A stretch of 64,000 bases of DNA from Sporisorium sorghi (GCA_023212695.1 JALCCG010000110.1:1-64000); one strand, 5' to 3'. Shown: positions 11,365 through 21,381, counted from the first letter of the stretch. Numbers and translations: made by a program. Notes: generated by a model from the letters alone, not told the origin.

Positions 11365-12209
11365 CTATACGCCCGACATGCCAAACATGCCGGTGGCGTC
11401 CCTGACCTTGGCGATATCACTGGCGGTCAAGTGGTGCTTCTGGCTCAAGAAAAAGTCTTCGAAGATGCGCTCGATCTCGGCGTCGCCCTGGGCTCTGCCC
11501 GCTGGGCCGGGGGAGGCTGTGCCTGCGTCTGCATGGGGACCCGAAAACTGGAGTTCGAGGAAGGAGCGGAGTCCGGTCCAGAACTCTGTCGAGCGGATCT
11601 TGTTCTCGTGCAGGCGGGAGATGCTCGGACTCAGCGGGGGTGGGACCGCTGTGCCCGGGTACTGCGTTGCACCCGCCCCCGATGCGCCCGACGCAACATT
11701 GCGAGCCGAGAGCGCCGAGAGCGTCTCGTCGTCCGTAGTCAGCGTGAGCTCCGGGATCGACACGCCGCTCGCCGTGCGATTGTGCGCCGGCCTCCCACTT
11801 GCCGCACCACCGGTGGTGATGATCGGCGTAGGATGCAGATCCGCACTCGTCGCCTTGCCAGGTGCCGAAGCGGAAGAAGACATGGATTCGTACTGCGCAA
11901 CCGTGTACGTCTTTTGCGAAAACGCATGCAACTGCGCAATCTCGTCCTTGAGCAGCTCGTTCACCATCCGGTGCCGCTTGAGCGTGTTCAAGCCGTCAAA
12001 GGCATCGCTCACGATGACTACGTCGTACGCTTGCCCGCAGCCGCCGGACACGTCCGAGACGACCTGAAGCGCAAAAGCAAAATGCAAGCTATGAGTCAGC
12101 ACTTCAAATCGCTCCTGGATGGCAACGCAGATGGACGATAACTTACCAAAGTAGAAACGTTGTCAACTTTTTGACGGATCGCCGTCTCGAGTTCCTGTGA
12201 TGAGACCAT
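11365..12209 (-). CDS. BOLA2-type protein with long C-terminal extension
   Basis: Exon 1 (12147-12209) and exon 2 (11365-12063) are joined across an 83-base intron (GTAAGT donor, CTTCAG acceptor), giving 253 residues. Residues 1-75 form a BolA domain: Cys30 in SGGCGQAY, the helix LKRHRMVNELLKDEI, and HAFSQKT with His67. These match the Cys and His through which BOLA2/Fra2 binds a [2Fe-2S] cluster shared with a monothiol glutaredoxin, in iron sensing and cytosolic iron-sulfur trafficking. BOLA2 proteins are usually about 85-120 residues. Here a further 175 residues follow, rich in Ser, Ala and Pro, ending in a segment with IERIFEDFFLSQKHHLTA that may form a helix. The function of the extension is unknown. 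It is convergent with the helicase gene. Confidence 0.88.
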
Positions 12210-12907
12210 GTCGGCAAGCAACTGTGTGTCTCAAGTAGATCTTGAAGCGAGAATCGATCGTATCCTGACCTTTGATGGTAGGTTGTGGTCCGAATCTGGC
12301 GCTCTTGCTCCTGTTGTGGATGGGACGGTTGGCTTTGCTGGCGATGATGATGATGGTGTGAATGCAGGAGGCTGTGTTGGTCGGTGCGGCGTAGCGTCTT
12401 GGCTGGCTATCTGATTTCGAGAATTTAGACTTGTCGCTGCGCTGCGTGAAGTGTGAAATGTGCGAGAGAGAGACAGAGCGCGTCGGAGGATTTCTAATTT
12501 TTTGGAAAACGGAATTTTCCTTTATGAGCAGCGCTGGCTGGGCGCGCGCTGAGGAATGCGACTCGGCGGGCTGGCTGGCTCGTGCTTGAGGCGTGCAATT
12601 TATTTTATTTTTTTTGGCCATGTTAGGCTACATGAAGTGTGACTTCCTGGTTGGACCCTAGATCCATCAAAAAGCTTTCACACGATCACCTTAGCAACGC
12701 AATCACAATCACATTCGTTCACACGGTCCACTCGGCTGTCCCGAGCAACGCCAAGTCACCATCCGTCACATTCAAAGAGTGACGATACAGAGAGGGCTGG
12801 CGTCGTCACAAGCTCGCCTGAGCTGGCCCTCTTTGCCTTGGTGCACTACGTCTTGCCGCAGTCAAGCACGAACGAGCCTGGGGACGAGAATCGCATCGCT
12901 CGCCACG
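12210..12907. other. Divergent promoter between BolA and Nta1 genes
   Basis: About 700 bases between two diverging genes. A minus-strand open frame (12163-12621) lies in the wrong frame to extend BolA and has no family signature. No supported gene is seen. Confidence 0.5.
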
Positions 12908-13981
12908 ATGACCACCACAGCACCACCAGCTCAGAGACGCATCGCTTGCGTTCAGCTCGATTCGAGGCATGCCGATGTGGCCCGCAACACCAACACCGTT
13001 CTCACGCTTGTCTCCGAGCTCATTTCTCGGAAAGACTCGATGCCCATCCACCTTCTCGTGCTTCCGGAACTTGCACTCACCGGCTACGTCTTCAAGAGCA
13101 GAGCGGACATCGACCCTCTCCTCGAGGATGCTCGCGCATTTGAGCTTCCTCCACCTTTGCTGCTGCAGGATGTGGACAGCTTCATCGCTGCATGCACGGC
13201 TTCATGCCTCTCCTCGAAACATCCCAGTCTCACACTCGCTGCTCATCTCGCCCACCAGCTTCATTGTCATGTCGTCATTGGCTTTCCGGAGATAGGCTCG
13301 CAGACTCAGAACAGCGAGAATGCACCAGCAAGTGGCCTCGCCACTCCACCTTTCGACGCCAGACCGAAAGACGCCCAGAACGTCACAGACACCGAGGGAG
13401 CAACGCAGGGCCGCGCCTTCAACTCGGCTGCCCTGGTCGCTCCCGATGGCTCGCTCAACCACGTCTTCCGCAAGCACTTTCTCTTCGAGACAGACGAGGT
13501 ATGGGCATCGCCAGGAAGCGGCTTCCAAACCATCCAGCTGCCTCTGTTCGGCAACGTGTGCGTCGCCATCTGCATGGACCTCAACCCGTTTCAGTTCCAA
13601 ACTCCTTTCGAGGATTGCGAGCTCGCCTCGTTCTGCAGCAACAACAACGTCGATCTACTCGTCATGCCTATGGCTTGGTTGCTTCCAAAGGACGAGCAGC
13701 AAAAGTCTACCGAGAACGCTGCACCGAGTCTCTCGACCATCAACTATTGGGCCATGCGATGTCGACCTTTGTTCGATCAGGATCGTTCTTCAAAAAGCTC
13801 GACGATCGGGCAGTCGAAACCCACGTATCTGGTTGCCACAAATCGCTGCGGGAGTGAAGCGACCTCTGTCTTTGCGGGCTCTTCCTGCATACTCCAAATG
13901 AAGCAGGGCAAGCGTCCCCTCTTGCTTGACAACCTCGGTACCACCGAACAAGCCTGCCTCGTCGTGGAGCTGCCTGCCTGA
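12908..13981 (+). CDS. nta1: N-terminal Asn/Gln amidase-like nitrilase (Nta1)
   Basis: A 357-residue carbon-nitrogen hydrolase. The Glu-Lys-Cys triad is visible: Glu54 in LPELALTGY, Lys189 in VFRKHFLFETDE, and Cys222 in VAICMDLNPFQF. The ICMDLNP and FETDE surroundings fit Nta1, which deamidates N-terminal Asn or Gln and so feeds proteins into the N-degron pathway. The ATG at 12908 is used because the family sequence (RIACVQLDSRHADVARN) begins just after it; the frame is open back to 12779 without an ATG. It ends 132 bases before the first effector locus and marks the left border of the cluster. General amidase activity rather than Nta1 activity remains possible. Confidence 0.85.
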   Translation: MTTTAPPAQRRIACVQLDSRHADVARNTNTVLTLVSELISRKDSMPIHLLVLPELALTGYVFKSRADIDPLLEDARAFELPPPLLLQDVDSFIAACTASCLSSKHPSLTLAAHLAHQLHCHVVIGFPEIGSQTQNSENAPASGLATPPFDARPKDAQNVTDTEGATQGRAFNSAALVAPDGSLNHVFRKHFLFETDEVWASPGSGFQTIQLPLFGNVCVAICMDLNPFQFQTPFEDCELASFCSNNNVDLLVMPMAWLLPKDEQQKSTENAAPSLSTINYWAMRCRPLFDQDRSSKSSTIGQSKPTYLVATNRCGSEATSVFAGSSCILQMKQGKRPLLLDNLGTTEQACLVVELPA

Positions 13982-14006
13982 GCCTTCATCACGAAAATTT
14001 GCAAGG

Positions 14007-14013
14007 TTTAAAA
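14007..14013 (+). promoter_or_regulatory. TATA-like box of locus 1
   Basis: TTTAAAA followed by GGGGCACCGC, about 105 bases before the ATG. Loci 2 and 3 have the same box followed by GGCACTGC. Confidence 0.5.
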
Positions 14014-14113
14014 GGGGCACCGCTCCTCCCCTTCGTGCTCCTTCATTCTCCCTTCTTTATTCCAGCCCATTCGCCTCATTCGCCAGACCACGCTGGGCGT
14101 CTTTCCTCTTGAC

Positions 14114-15125
14114 ATGCTCTTGCTTCGCTCCATGCATGGCGCCCTTTCAGCGCTTCTTCTAGCCGTACTTGTCTTCACTCTCGGATGCACGGCTCCTGGA
14201 AATGACGAGCCGAGCTCCTCTTCGGGCTGGAGGCCCCGTGTTCCCGAGAGACTCATCTCTCCTCCCCCAGAGCCTGTCACGCTCGACTCAGTCATCAAAG
14301 AGATCGATGCGAACAGAATCAGCCAACAAAGCAACCATGATATCAGCGCATACCACATGTATCCGTTCCACGAAAAGCTCCCATCATCAATATGCACTCC
14401 GGCAGCCGCGCTGTCGAGTTGGCGCTGAAGGACTTCCATTCTGTGTTCCTCGTCGATCCTGGCAGCGGGCGGATACGTAAAGTCGACTACCGAGCTGGGC
14501 GCGTTACTTGGTCCCATCGGCAGGATCCGAAAGTACTGCTACTCAACAGTCTCCCCCCTGACGTGCACACCCTCCAGATCCACCTCGAAGAGAATCCAGA
14601 TCGACGCGACTATCCCATCCTAATGCCAGATCCTGTCAACACCGACTATCTGCCGCATTTAGATGGCATCCCCATTCTCACACCAAGACACGACACGCTC
14701 GGTCACATGCTGTACGCCGCCTCCAACGATAGGAAACGATTCTGGCTTTTCAGAGGAGGTCACAACCCTGTCCTAGTCCACCCCAGCCGACGCTGGCTTG
14801 TAGAGGAAGTGGACGAGAACCAGAAGGTCGTTAGGCGTCTGACAACGGTGCCACCTCCAATAATTACGGCGCTGGAATGGCCTCCGTCCGATACGGCCAC
14901 ACGATCCCGCTGAACGAAAAAGATCACTACGAAAGGTTGAAGATGCGACCGATCGAAACGACCTTTGGTTACGATACAACGCGATCAGTCTTGATCGATG
15001 CTCTTCAAAAGAATCGCGGTTTCAAAATCTACGACAGAGATGGGGGAAGACTCCTCAAGGTCAGCGTTGAAAACTTTCGAGGCGCACCGAATGACGTCAT
15101 GCAGTTAGTATTCAAGCTGCGCTAG
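14114..15125 (+). pseudogene. Locus 1: group A secreted protein, two frameshifts
   Basis: The frame opens with a signal peptide (MLLLRSMHGALSALLLAVLVF) and is followed by a Ser-rich stretch. Similarity to loci 2 and 3 then moves from frame 2 to frame 1 near 14373-14380 and to frame 3 near 14840-14850. Across the three frames the group A layout is complete: LDSVIKEIDANRI, ALKDFHSVFLVDP, LLLNSLPPDVHTL, DTLGHMLYA with FWLFRGG, NNYGAGMASVRYGH, then LIDALQKNRGFKIYD. No GT...AG intron restores the frame at either point. As it stands only about 105 residues from the signal peptide could be made. Sequencing error is possible but unlikely, given the intact genes nearby. Confidence 0.82.
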
Positions 15126-15580
15126 CTGCGCCTCACAACCCAACGCTGCTCTCTTCTACCGAGCTTCGCGAAAACAACTTCCATTTCACGACGCACTTTT
15201 CCGCTCCGTTGCACCTGCGAATCGCAAGCAAGCTCCTGTCCCACCAGTCGACTTCAAGCCGTGTCGTTACAAAGTCCATGATCGCTCACTGCCCGTTTCA
15301 ATCACATTCGATGATTCACCTTTCTCACACACAGCTTGCTGATCACTAGTACACTGGTTCGGCCCGGGCTTTGTGGGCTTGCTCGATTTTGCAGAGATGA
15401 AGAGCGAATCGGATTTGATGCAGTCGCGACCTAGAATTGATGCGGCACCTTTGCATCCATATCAACTCGCACAATTTTCAGCTGGTGCGATCGCGAATAC
15501 AATGGCGAAAGAGAGAGAGAGACTGCGAGCCCTCGGCGCCCTCGCCGATCGAGCGCCGAGCGAGCGCAGACGAGTCGAGT

Positions 15581-15592
15581 CGACAAAGGGGC
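15581..15592 (+). promoter_or_regulatory. Shared box, copy 1 (CGACAAAGGGGC)
   Basis: First of four near-identical 12-base boxes found only before group A loci. It differs from the others at its first base. GTCGGTGGGG follows at 15633. Confidence 0.55.
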
Positions 15593-15632
15593 ACACAAAT
15601 GAGGGTAAGGTGGGGAGACAACTCATGAGAAA

Positions 15633-15642
15633 GTCGGTGGGG
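15633..15642 (+). promoter_or_regulatory. Second shared box (GTCGGTGGGG), copy 1
   Basis: The same 10 bases recur at 17459 and 18946, each 52-72 bases after a GACAAAGGGGC box. Confidence 0.5.
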
Positions 15643-16023
15643 TGCAGGCGCGTCCACGACTTAATTCCGGCTAGACGTCACTCGCTGCATGACTGAAAGA
15701 TTCGTTTGCGGCTGAGACCTGTGGTGGGGCTTGCAAGCTCGAAAAGGCTCTCTGCTCGGCTGGCTGAGCGCAAGGACGAGCAATAACTACGGTAGGGAGG
15801 CAGAGACAGGGAGTGAACAAGAAGTGGCGCGCTAGACAAGAGTCAGCCCAACTGCAACAAGAGCAGTGACAATGGAAGAGAACAAGAAACATGTGCGTAC
15901 GAGAAGTGTATATGAAGGTGGCAAGCGACTCTTTTTCGCACGATTGTCTGTCACAACCGACTCCTTCGCTCTCGGTGCAGTTGGCGCTCTGCCTTGCTTC
16001 AGGTCCCTAGGCCTCAAGATTTC

Positions 16024-16030
16024 TATAAAT
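16024..16030 (+). promoter_or_regulatory. TATA box of locus 2
   Basis: TATAAAT followed by GGCACTGCG, 87 bases before the ATG. Confidence 0.6.
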
Positions 16031-16110
16031 GGCACTGCGTCCTCTTCGACGCCTGCTCCTTTATGACCTTCACATGCTCAACCCGTTCTCTTTCGCCGCC
16101 CTCATCGAAC

Positions 16111-17244
16111 ATGGTCTCGCTTCGCACGCTGCATAGCGTCATTCCGGAGCTCTTCATAGCCTCGCTCAACTTAAACATTAGAGGCGTTCATCCCGAACTT
16201 TAAGGGTATCCGACCCCGAATCCTTATGAGCTCGGCTCGTCTTCTCACACCTCAGGTCAACACCTTCCGCTCGACTCGTTCGTCTCCCTTCTCACTCCCG
16301 AGAACATCGGCAGACCTACCGCCGTCTCGCCCATTCCTTTCCATCAGCTTCCTTTCTACCACGGCGTGCCCATCGTCGACATTCAATCCGGAACTCAAGC
16401 CGTCGAGAACGTGCTCGGACATTATGGACGGGTAGTGCTCGTCGATAGTGTGAACCAGCAAGCCGAGCAAGTCGATTTTCGAGCGGGGCAGATCCACAGG
16501 CAGGAATTCCAGGACACGAGCCGGGCACTGCTGCTCAGCCACCTCGACCCGAACGTACATACGCTTCGTAGCCATCTCAAACACGTACCGGTGGATCCTA
16601 GCTTCCCCATCCAAATGCCTCATCCTGTCGAGATTGACGCGCTGCCGCATCAGAGTCTCGGGTTTCACACGTATCCCGTCATTTTATCAGGAGTTCACGA
16701 CTCGCTCAGCTACATGCTATCCGCAGCCCAAAAGCATCCCCAAGTGTTCTGGCATTTTAAAGAAGGTCATGTGCCTGTCCTGGTCTCACCACTCCGAGAT
16801 GACTTGGATGGATTTGTCAAGCAGGCAATACCGATAGAGGGCCGCGACATCCTTAGGGTCATGACGGAGTACAATGCCGCCAAAATCAACTACGGTAGCG
16901 CCGCGATGGCTTCCCTGCTGCACGGCAAACCGATCGAGCTGGAGGGAGGTGAGCTGGAGCGACAGCGGCAAGACAATATGCGGCACGAGCGATTTGTGGA
17001 ATTGCGTCAGACTCAGAACCACGTAGTATCGCGCGCGGAGATGATCGATGCCCTTCAGAAGTATGGCCGATTCCACTTCTACAACGATGACCCTTCGAGC
17101 TCAAAATCTTTCAAGGTCACGGTCGAGAACTGGGACGCCGTGCAACCACTCACAGTCATGGACATAAAGATCGAGCCGTTCTCCGACTGGGCGGTCTCCC
17201 ATACCAAGTCGGCTTTGGACAAGCTGCGTAGCTTCCGCTTCTGA
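16111..17244 (+). pseudogene. Locus 2: group A secreted protein with in-frame TAA
   Basis: The ATG at 16111 opens a frame related to the start of locus 3 (MVSLRTLHSV against MLSLCMLHRV). A TAA stop at 16201-16203 ends it after 30 codons, yet the same frame then stays open for 346 codons to 17244 and carries the whole group A layout: AVENVLGHYGRVVLVD, LLLSHLDPNVHTL, LSYMLSAAQ with FWHFKEGH, INYGSAAMASLLHGK, then MIDALQKYGRFHFYND. The signal-peptide core is also weakened (LFIASLNLNI). This indicates a recent single nonsense change. Starting at a downstream codon would give a protein without a signal peptide. Readthrough is formally possible. Confidence 0.82.
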
Positions 17245-17391
17245 CGATGTGGCTGAGCGACGGCGCACTTTACATTGTGTGTGCACTGCAGCTCTTCCGC
17301 TCGGCTCCCATTGTTCAAACGCAAAGTCCAACAACACTCACTGTCCACAGCGAATCTTCAATGAAATGCTTGAATTATCAGACCGTCAGCT

Positions 17392-17416
17392 TGACAAAGG
17401 GGCTTGACAAAGGGCC
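17392..17416 (+). promoter_or_regulatory. Shared box, copy 2, doubled (TGACAAAGGGGC)
   Basis: TGACAAAGGGGC at 17392-17403, followed at once by a second, near-identical TGACAAAGGGCC at 17405-17416. It lies 245 bases before the ATG of locus 3. Confidence 0.6.
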
Positions 17417-17458
17417 TTACGAAACTTGAGGCGGTGGTGGGGAAGAAAGCATGAGATG

Positions 17459-17468
17459 GTCGGTGGGG
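17459..17468 (+). promoter_or_regulatory. Second shared box (GTCGGTGGGG), copy 2
   Basis: Identical to the boxes at 15633 and 18946. Confidence 0.5.
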
Positions 17469-17570
17469 AGCGTCATCGAAACAATGGCGCTCAAGTGGGT
17501 CACCCACTCTCGTGACCGCCTCTTCACCCTAATTGCAACTTGCAGGCTGCCTGACCTGAGGCTTCAAGGT

Positions 17571-17576
17571 CATAAA
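17571..17576 (+). promoter_or_regulatory. TATA-like box of locus 3
   Basis: CATAAA followed by GGGCACTGCTCC, 66 bases before the ATG and matching loci 1 and 2. Confidence 0.5.
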
Positions 17577-17636
17577 GGGCACTGCTCCTTTGACCTTTAC
17601 TTGATCCCAGTCCCCTCCTCCCTTCACTTGTCGAAG

Positions 17637-18712
17637 ATGCTTTCGCTTTGCATGCTGCATCGCGTCCTCACAGCGCTCTTTGTAGCCGCGCTCGTCTTCA
17701 ACCTCGAATGCTCTGCCGTTCGAACTATCCATCCCGACAATGAGCTCGTCGCCTCGAGCTCGAGTCCTTCTGCGGCCGGCTCGAGTCAAGCCTCTACCTC
17801 TGGACAGCTTCGCACGCTCGACTCGTACATCAAGCAGATCGATCCCAGACGTATCGGCCAGCCATACTTAAAATGGGGCTACCGCTCCATTCACGGCCTT
17901 CCTTATGACGGCTACACGCCCATTTTCAATCTTGACACCGACAAACGAATCGTACATCAGGCGATTAGAGCCGCCAGATATGTCATTGTTGTCGATCCCA
18001 TCCACAATGAGGCTCGTCTAGTCTCATCTGAAGACGGGCGCATTCTAAGCGAACAATGAAAGCGCTGCTAATCAACAGTCTCGACCCCAAAGTGCACATC
18101 CTCCGTCGTTATATCAGGTACGATTTGGTACCCTACGAACCGGCACCAGATGCTGTCGAGACCGATCACCTGTTGCATTTTGGCAACTCACCCGTTCTCA
18201 CACCGGGAGTAGACACGCTCGGCCACATGCGCTACGCGTACGAGAATGGCAACAAGGAGTTCTGGCATCGCAGAGAGGGACAGAAGACGGTTCTGATCGG
18301 TGCAGGTAACATTGACTGGGTGAGAGAGGCTACGGACGCCGAACAACGAGATATCACCGAACGCATGACCAAATACAGGGGCGCCACGATCAACTACGGC
18401 CACCCGTTGGCATCGCTTCTGTATGGTCGTCAGATTCCTCTGGACGCTGAAAGCAGGAGTAGCAGGCTGAGAGCCGATCGGGAGCAGATGTATGGAACAT
18501 TGACGCCGGCTGCAACGCGCACACAGATGATCGACGCGCTCCAGAGGCATGGCCGGTTCCGATTCCTCGACGAAAGTCGATCCAGCACCAGATCATTCAT
18601 GGTCGAACTCGCTAACTGGAACGCAGATCCCCGGCAGAATCCTGTCATGGATATACAGGTCAAGCCGTCCTCCAAGTCCTTGTTGGGCAAGCTGCGTGAT
18701 CTCCACTTGTGA
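17637..18712 (+). pseudogene. Locus 3: group A secreted protein with one frameshift
   Basis: The ATG at 17637 gives a good signal peptide (MLSLCMLHRVLTALFVAALVF), a Ser-rich stretch, LDSYIKQIDPRRI and AIRAARYVIVVDP. The frame stops at TGA 18057-18059. Similarity continues in the next frame from about 18056 to 18712: LLINSLDPKVHIL, DTLGHMRYAYE with FWHRREGQ, INYGHPLASLLYGRQ, then MIDALQRHGRFRFLDE. The shift lies at about 18035-18057. The 5' frame alone would give a secreted fragment of about 140 residues. The locus is otherwise undamaged, so loss looks recent. Confidence 0.82.
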
Positions 18713-18873
18713 CAGCATCACAGTGAAACGCGCTCTTCACCTTGCCGCATGCGTGGATTGCTGCTGGTCGTCTGCAACTTTCCCGCTCGTCTCTGGTCAT
18801 TCCAACACAAAGCTCAACGTCACTCACTGCCCATCTGAATACCATTTGTGCTTCGTCTTCCACAACATTCGCT

Positions 18874-18885
18874 TGACAAAGGGGC
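18874..18885 (+). promoter_or_regulatory. Shared box, copy 3 (TGACAAAGGGGC)
   Basis: Identical to the box at 17392. GTCGGTGGGG follows at 18946. Confidence 0.6.
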
Positions 18886-18945
18886 TTACTGCACTTGAGG
18901 CGGTGAGACACACGCGGGAAAGGTGGGGACGAACCTATTAGAAAA

Positions 18946-18955
18946 GTCGGTGGGG
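18946..18955 (+). promoter_or_regulatory. Second shared box (GTCGGTGGGG), copy 3
   Basis: Identical to the boxes at 15633 and 17459. Confidence 0.5.
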
Positions 18956-19058
18956 AGCAACAACACATCAACAGCGGTGAGAACGCGAGAGAGCAACAGG
19001 ACGGGTCCGTTGTCAGCTAGGGGCGACTTGGTGGGTGGAAATTACGACCGGTTTGAGG

Positions 19059-19070
19059 TGACAAAGGGGC
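19059..19070 (+). promoter_or_regulatory. Shared box, copy 4 (TGACAAAGGGGC)
   Basis: Identical to copies 2 and 3, about 700 bases before the ATG of locus 4. The second box is degraded here to CGGTCGGGAGC. Confidence 0.6.
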
Positions 19071-19668
19071 AAACAGAATACAGCTCGGTATGGCTCGGTC
19101 AGACGAAAGCGGGACAAGTGGGTCCACTTGAGCAGCTCGGTCGGGAGCAACTACACAAGACAATGGCGCTCGGTAGGTACAAGATGAATTGAAGGGCCTC
19201 GATCACGAAATCCAGTCATCACCCACTGGTGTCCACCATTCAATGCGGTTCAAATAGACCGAGGTCGACCGAAATGAGGGCTGGAGTCCCCCCATCATGC
19301 AGGGGCCCGTCGCAATCTTGACAACGTCCGCTCGACTTTTCTTGGCAACGACGGTCAAGTGAAATGACTTCGAAGACGTTGAGGTGAACGGCCACTGCAC
19401 TGACTGGTGCTCGGAGCTTTCTTGGCTAGCTACAGTGGGCTGTATACCACTCAAATCCTGACAACAGCTCATCGTGTGAGAAAGACGCCGAGGGGAAGAG
19501 CACCGTTCGATGTCTGACAACCGACCCATCGTGTGGACTGACGTAACCACCATCCCACCCGCGATCGCAGTGTGCGCTGAGTCAAGCGGTGGGCGTGTGC
19601 GTCCCTTCGATGAGCTCTGAACGCAAGTGCAACGCACGACTGATTCGTATCCAAGTCCGCTTACCATG

Positions 19669-19674
19669 TATAAA
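19669..19674 (+). promoter_or_regulatory. TATA box of locus 4
   Basis: TATAAA, 88 bases before the chosen ATG. Confidence 0.6.
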
Positions 19675-19756
19675 GATCTTCATGCCAAACCACCTACCGC
19701 ATTCGATCGCGATCCAAACATCCTCTCAACCACCTGTGCACACCTCTACAGCCAAA

Positions 19757-20929
19757 ATGAGGCTCGCTCTCCCTGCCTTCTTGGTCTGGGCTATGCTGCT
19801 CCTGTTACAGAGCGGCTCGGCTGTCGGCTCGGACGATGAAGGCGAGAGCTCAAGTACAGCTTCCAGACGCGGCTATTCGCGTGCCAGCACGCTCCCTCCA
19901 AATTACTCGCTCACGCATTGGCCGATCCAGGAACATGAACAGCTTCCAGAGGGTTGGCGGCCGCTACCTGCGCCCGTTGTCGACGAAAATGGAAAGCTGA
20001 ATCCAGCACCTTCCCTGAACAGATACTTCGAATGGCTCAGATTCGCCAGAATCAATGCTTTGGAGGAAAGCGATCCATCGCAACGGGACCCCGAGATCCC
20101 TTTCTATAAAGGTTCGCCGCTATTCGCAGTGCACACTCATCCCAATGTCGTCGAGCAAGCTCTGAGGGATTATGACCATGTAGGCATTGTCGAACCTAAT
20201 TATCATAAGCTGGTATGGATTGGCAAGGACGTGCGCTCTGTCACACAGAGGCCTGATGGTACGGGCGAGGAAGCGGACATAGTTGCGCTGTACAATCTGC
20301 CTTCGAAGGTTCACATGCTCAAGAAGGCTTTGAACAATCAGATTGAACGCGTTCCCCAACCGCGGTCTGTCGATCATTTCCCGCATGCACTCGGCCAACC
20401 CATCTTGGCGGACAATGCCGCAACATTGGAGCACATGCTGGCGGCGTCACGGCAAGACCACAAAGGTTTTTGGATCGTTCAAGGACGATCGAGAAGGTAC
20501 ATCTTGATCCGTCCCTGGACGGATCTCATGTTTGCAGTCACAAGACCGGACGAGGCGAAACGAGTCTCGGAAGGGTACAAAGAAGACAAGGACAAGTACG
20601 GGGAGGGATTCGCCTCGCTCCGATGGGGTCGACCGCTAGCTCAAGTTGCTGGGCTAGACCAACCGCTGACCGAGCAGCGTAGATCTAGCGACATACCAAG
20701 TTTGGACTCGAATCGAGCGACCCGCGAACAGATGATCGAAGCCCTTCGCACATATGGAAGATTCCACCTCTACACTGGGCGTTCTGGCGGATCCAAGGGC
20801 ATCTACAAGGTCAAATTGGAGCAGGCCTCTTCCACTCGTTCTGGTGAGAGCGTCACCATCGAGCCTCTCGAGGAGGGCACAATAAGACGGCTCTGGTCAA
20901 ATATGAGTAGCTTCAAGATTAGAGAGTAG
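19757..20929 (+). CDS. Locus 4: intact group A secreted protein
   Basis: A 390-residue candidate effector. The ATG at 19757 lies 88 bases after a TATA box and opens a clear signal peptide (MRLALPAFLVWAMLLLLQSGSAVG). The frame is open further upstream to 19589, but without a hydrophobic start. After a Ser-rich linker come VVEQALRDYDHVGIVEP (about 130-147), LYNLPSKVHMLKKAL, LEHMLAASR with GFWIVQGR (about 237), YGEGFASLRWGRPL (about 281-295), and the C-terminal module MIEALRTYGRFHLYTG (326-341) ending in a YKVKLE strand. There is no cysteine in the mature part and no known enzyme motif. Secretion and effector function are inferred from the signal peptide, the array and the lack of housekeeping similarity. 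Confidence 0.85.
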   Translation: MRLALPAFLVWAMLLLLQSGSAVGSDDEGESSSTASRRGYSRASTLPPNYSLTHWPIQEHEQLPEGWRPLPAPVVDENGKLNPAPSLNRYFEWLRFARINALEESDPSQRDPEIPFYKGSPLFAVHTHPNVVEQALRDYDHVGIVEPNYHKLVWIGKDVRSVTQRPDGTGEEADIVALYNLPSKVHMLKKALNNQIERVPQPRSVDHFPHALGQPILADNAATLEHMLAASRQDHKGFWIVQGRSRRYILIRPWTDLMFAVTRPDEAKRVSEGYKEDKDKYGEGFASLRWGRPLAQVAGLDQPLTEQRRSSDIPSLDSNRATREQMIEALRTYGRFHLYTGRSGGSKGIYKVKLEQASSTRSGESVTIEPLEEGTIRRLWSNMSSFKIRE

Positions 20930-21370
20930 GCTCTTTGGCACCCTCTTTAGTCATCAGATGCCTCGCACTTTAGATTTGAAATGCAGCTTATGATGCACGA
21001 ATGCAGTTCGTGATGACTCCTTCGAGATCGTGCATCTTTCGCCTTTCTGCAGAATTGAGATCGATTGCTGATCGACAACGACCCACCGTGTGAGACCAAG
21101 TCGAGGAAAGCGTTGCTGCAAATGAAGCGCGAAAGAAAAGAGAGGTACCGCTCAGTGTTCCCACGGTCTGAGATGAAATTGGGGGCAGAGGAGTTGCCGC
21201 CAAATAGCCCTCACCGTCCCACTGGAGGCGGCCGATAAGGTATGAGAAACACGAGTGCCTCTTTGTTCCCACGGCCTTGAGGCAGGCAGCCTGCGGTGAT
21301 ACAGCCCATGGGCGCAGCTCGTCAGCGTGTGGGACCTCATGCAGACAACGGTGACCACCAAAAGCGAGGC

Positions 21371-21381
21371 AACGGGTGGTA
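21371..21381 (+). promoter_or_regulatory. Motif AACGGGTGGTA, copy 1
   Basis: The same 11 bases occur at 27529-27539 before locus 9 of group B, 214 and 134 bases upstream of the respective ATGs. Confidence 0.4.

Larger units (their letters stand above)
15126..16110. other. Intergenic region before locus 2
   Basis: Holds the GACAAAGGGGC and GTCGGTGGGG boxes listed separately and the TATA box of locus 2. Short open frames here have no similarity to the cluster proteins. Confidence 0.5.
17245..17636. other. Intergenic region before locus 3
   Basis: Holds two adjacent ACAAAGGG boxes, one GTCGGTGGGG box and a CATAAA box. No gene is seen. Confidence 0.5.
18713..19756. other. Intergenic region before locus 4
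   Basis: About 1 kb with two GACAAAGGGGC boxes, a GTCGGTGGGG box and the TATA box of locus 4. A 154-codon minus-strand frame at 19203-19667 has no signal peptide or similarity and is not called. Confidence 0.5.

Noticed and set aside
14370..14880. Introns as an explanation for the frame changes in locus 1
   Set aside because: No GT...AG pair at either point joins the frames while keeping the aligned motifs, and intact relatives have no intron there.
19203..19667. Minus-strand gene before locus 4
   Set aside because: No signal peptide, no similarity to cluster proteins, and it overlaps promoter boxes of locus 4.
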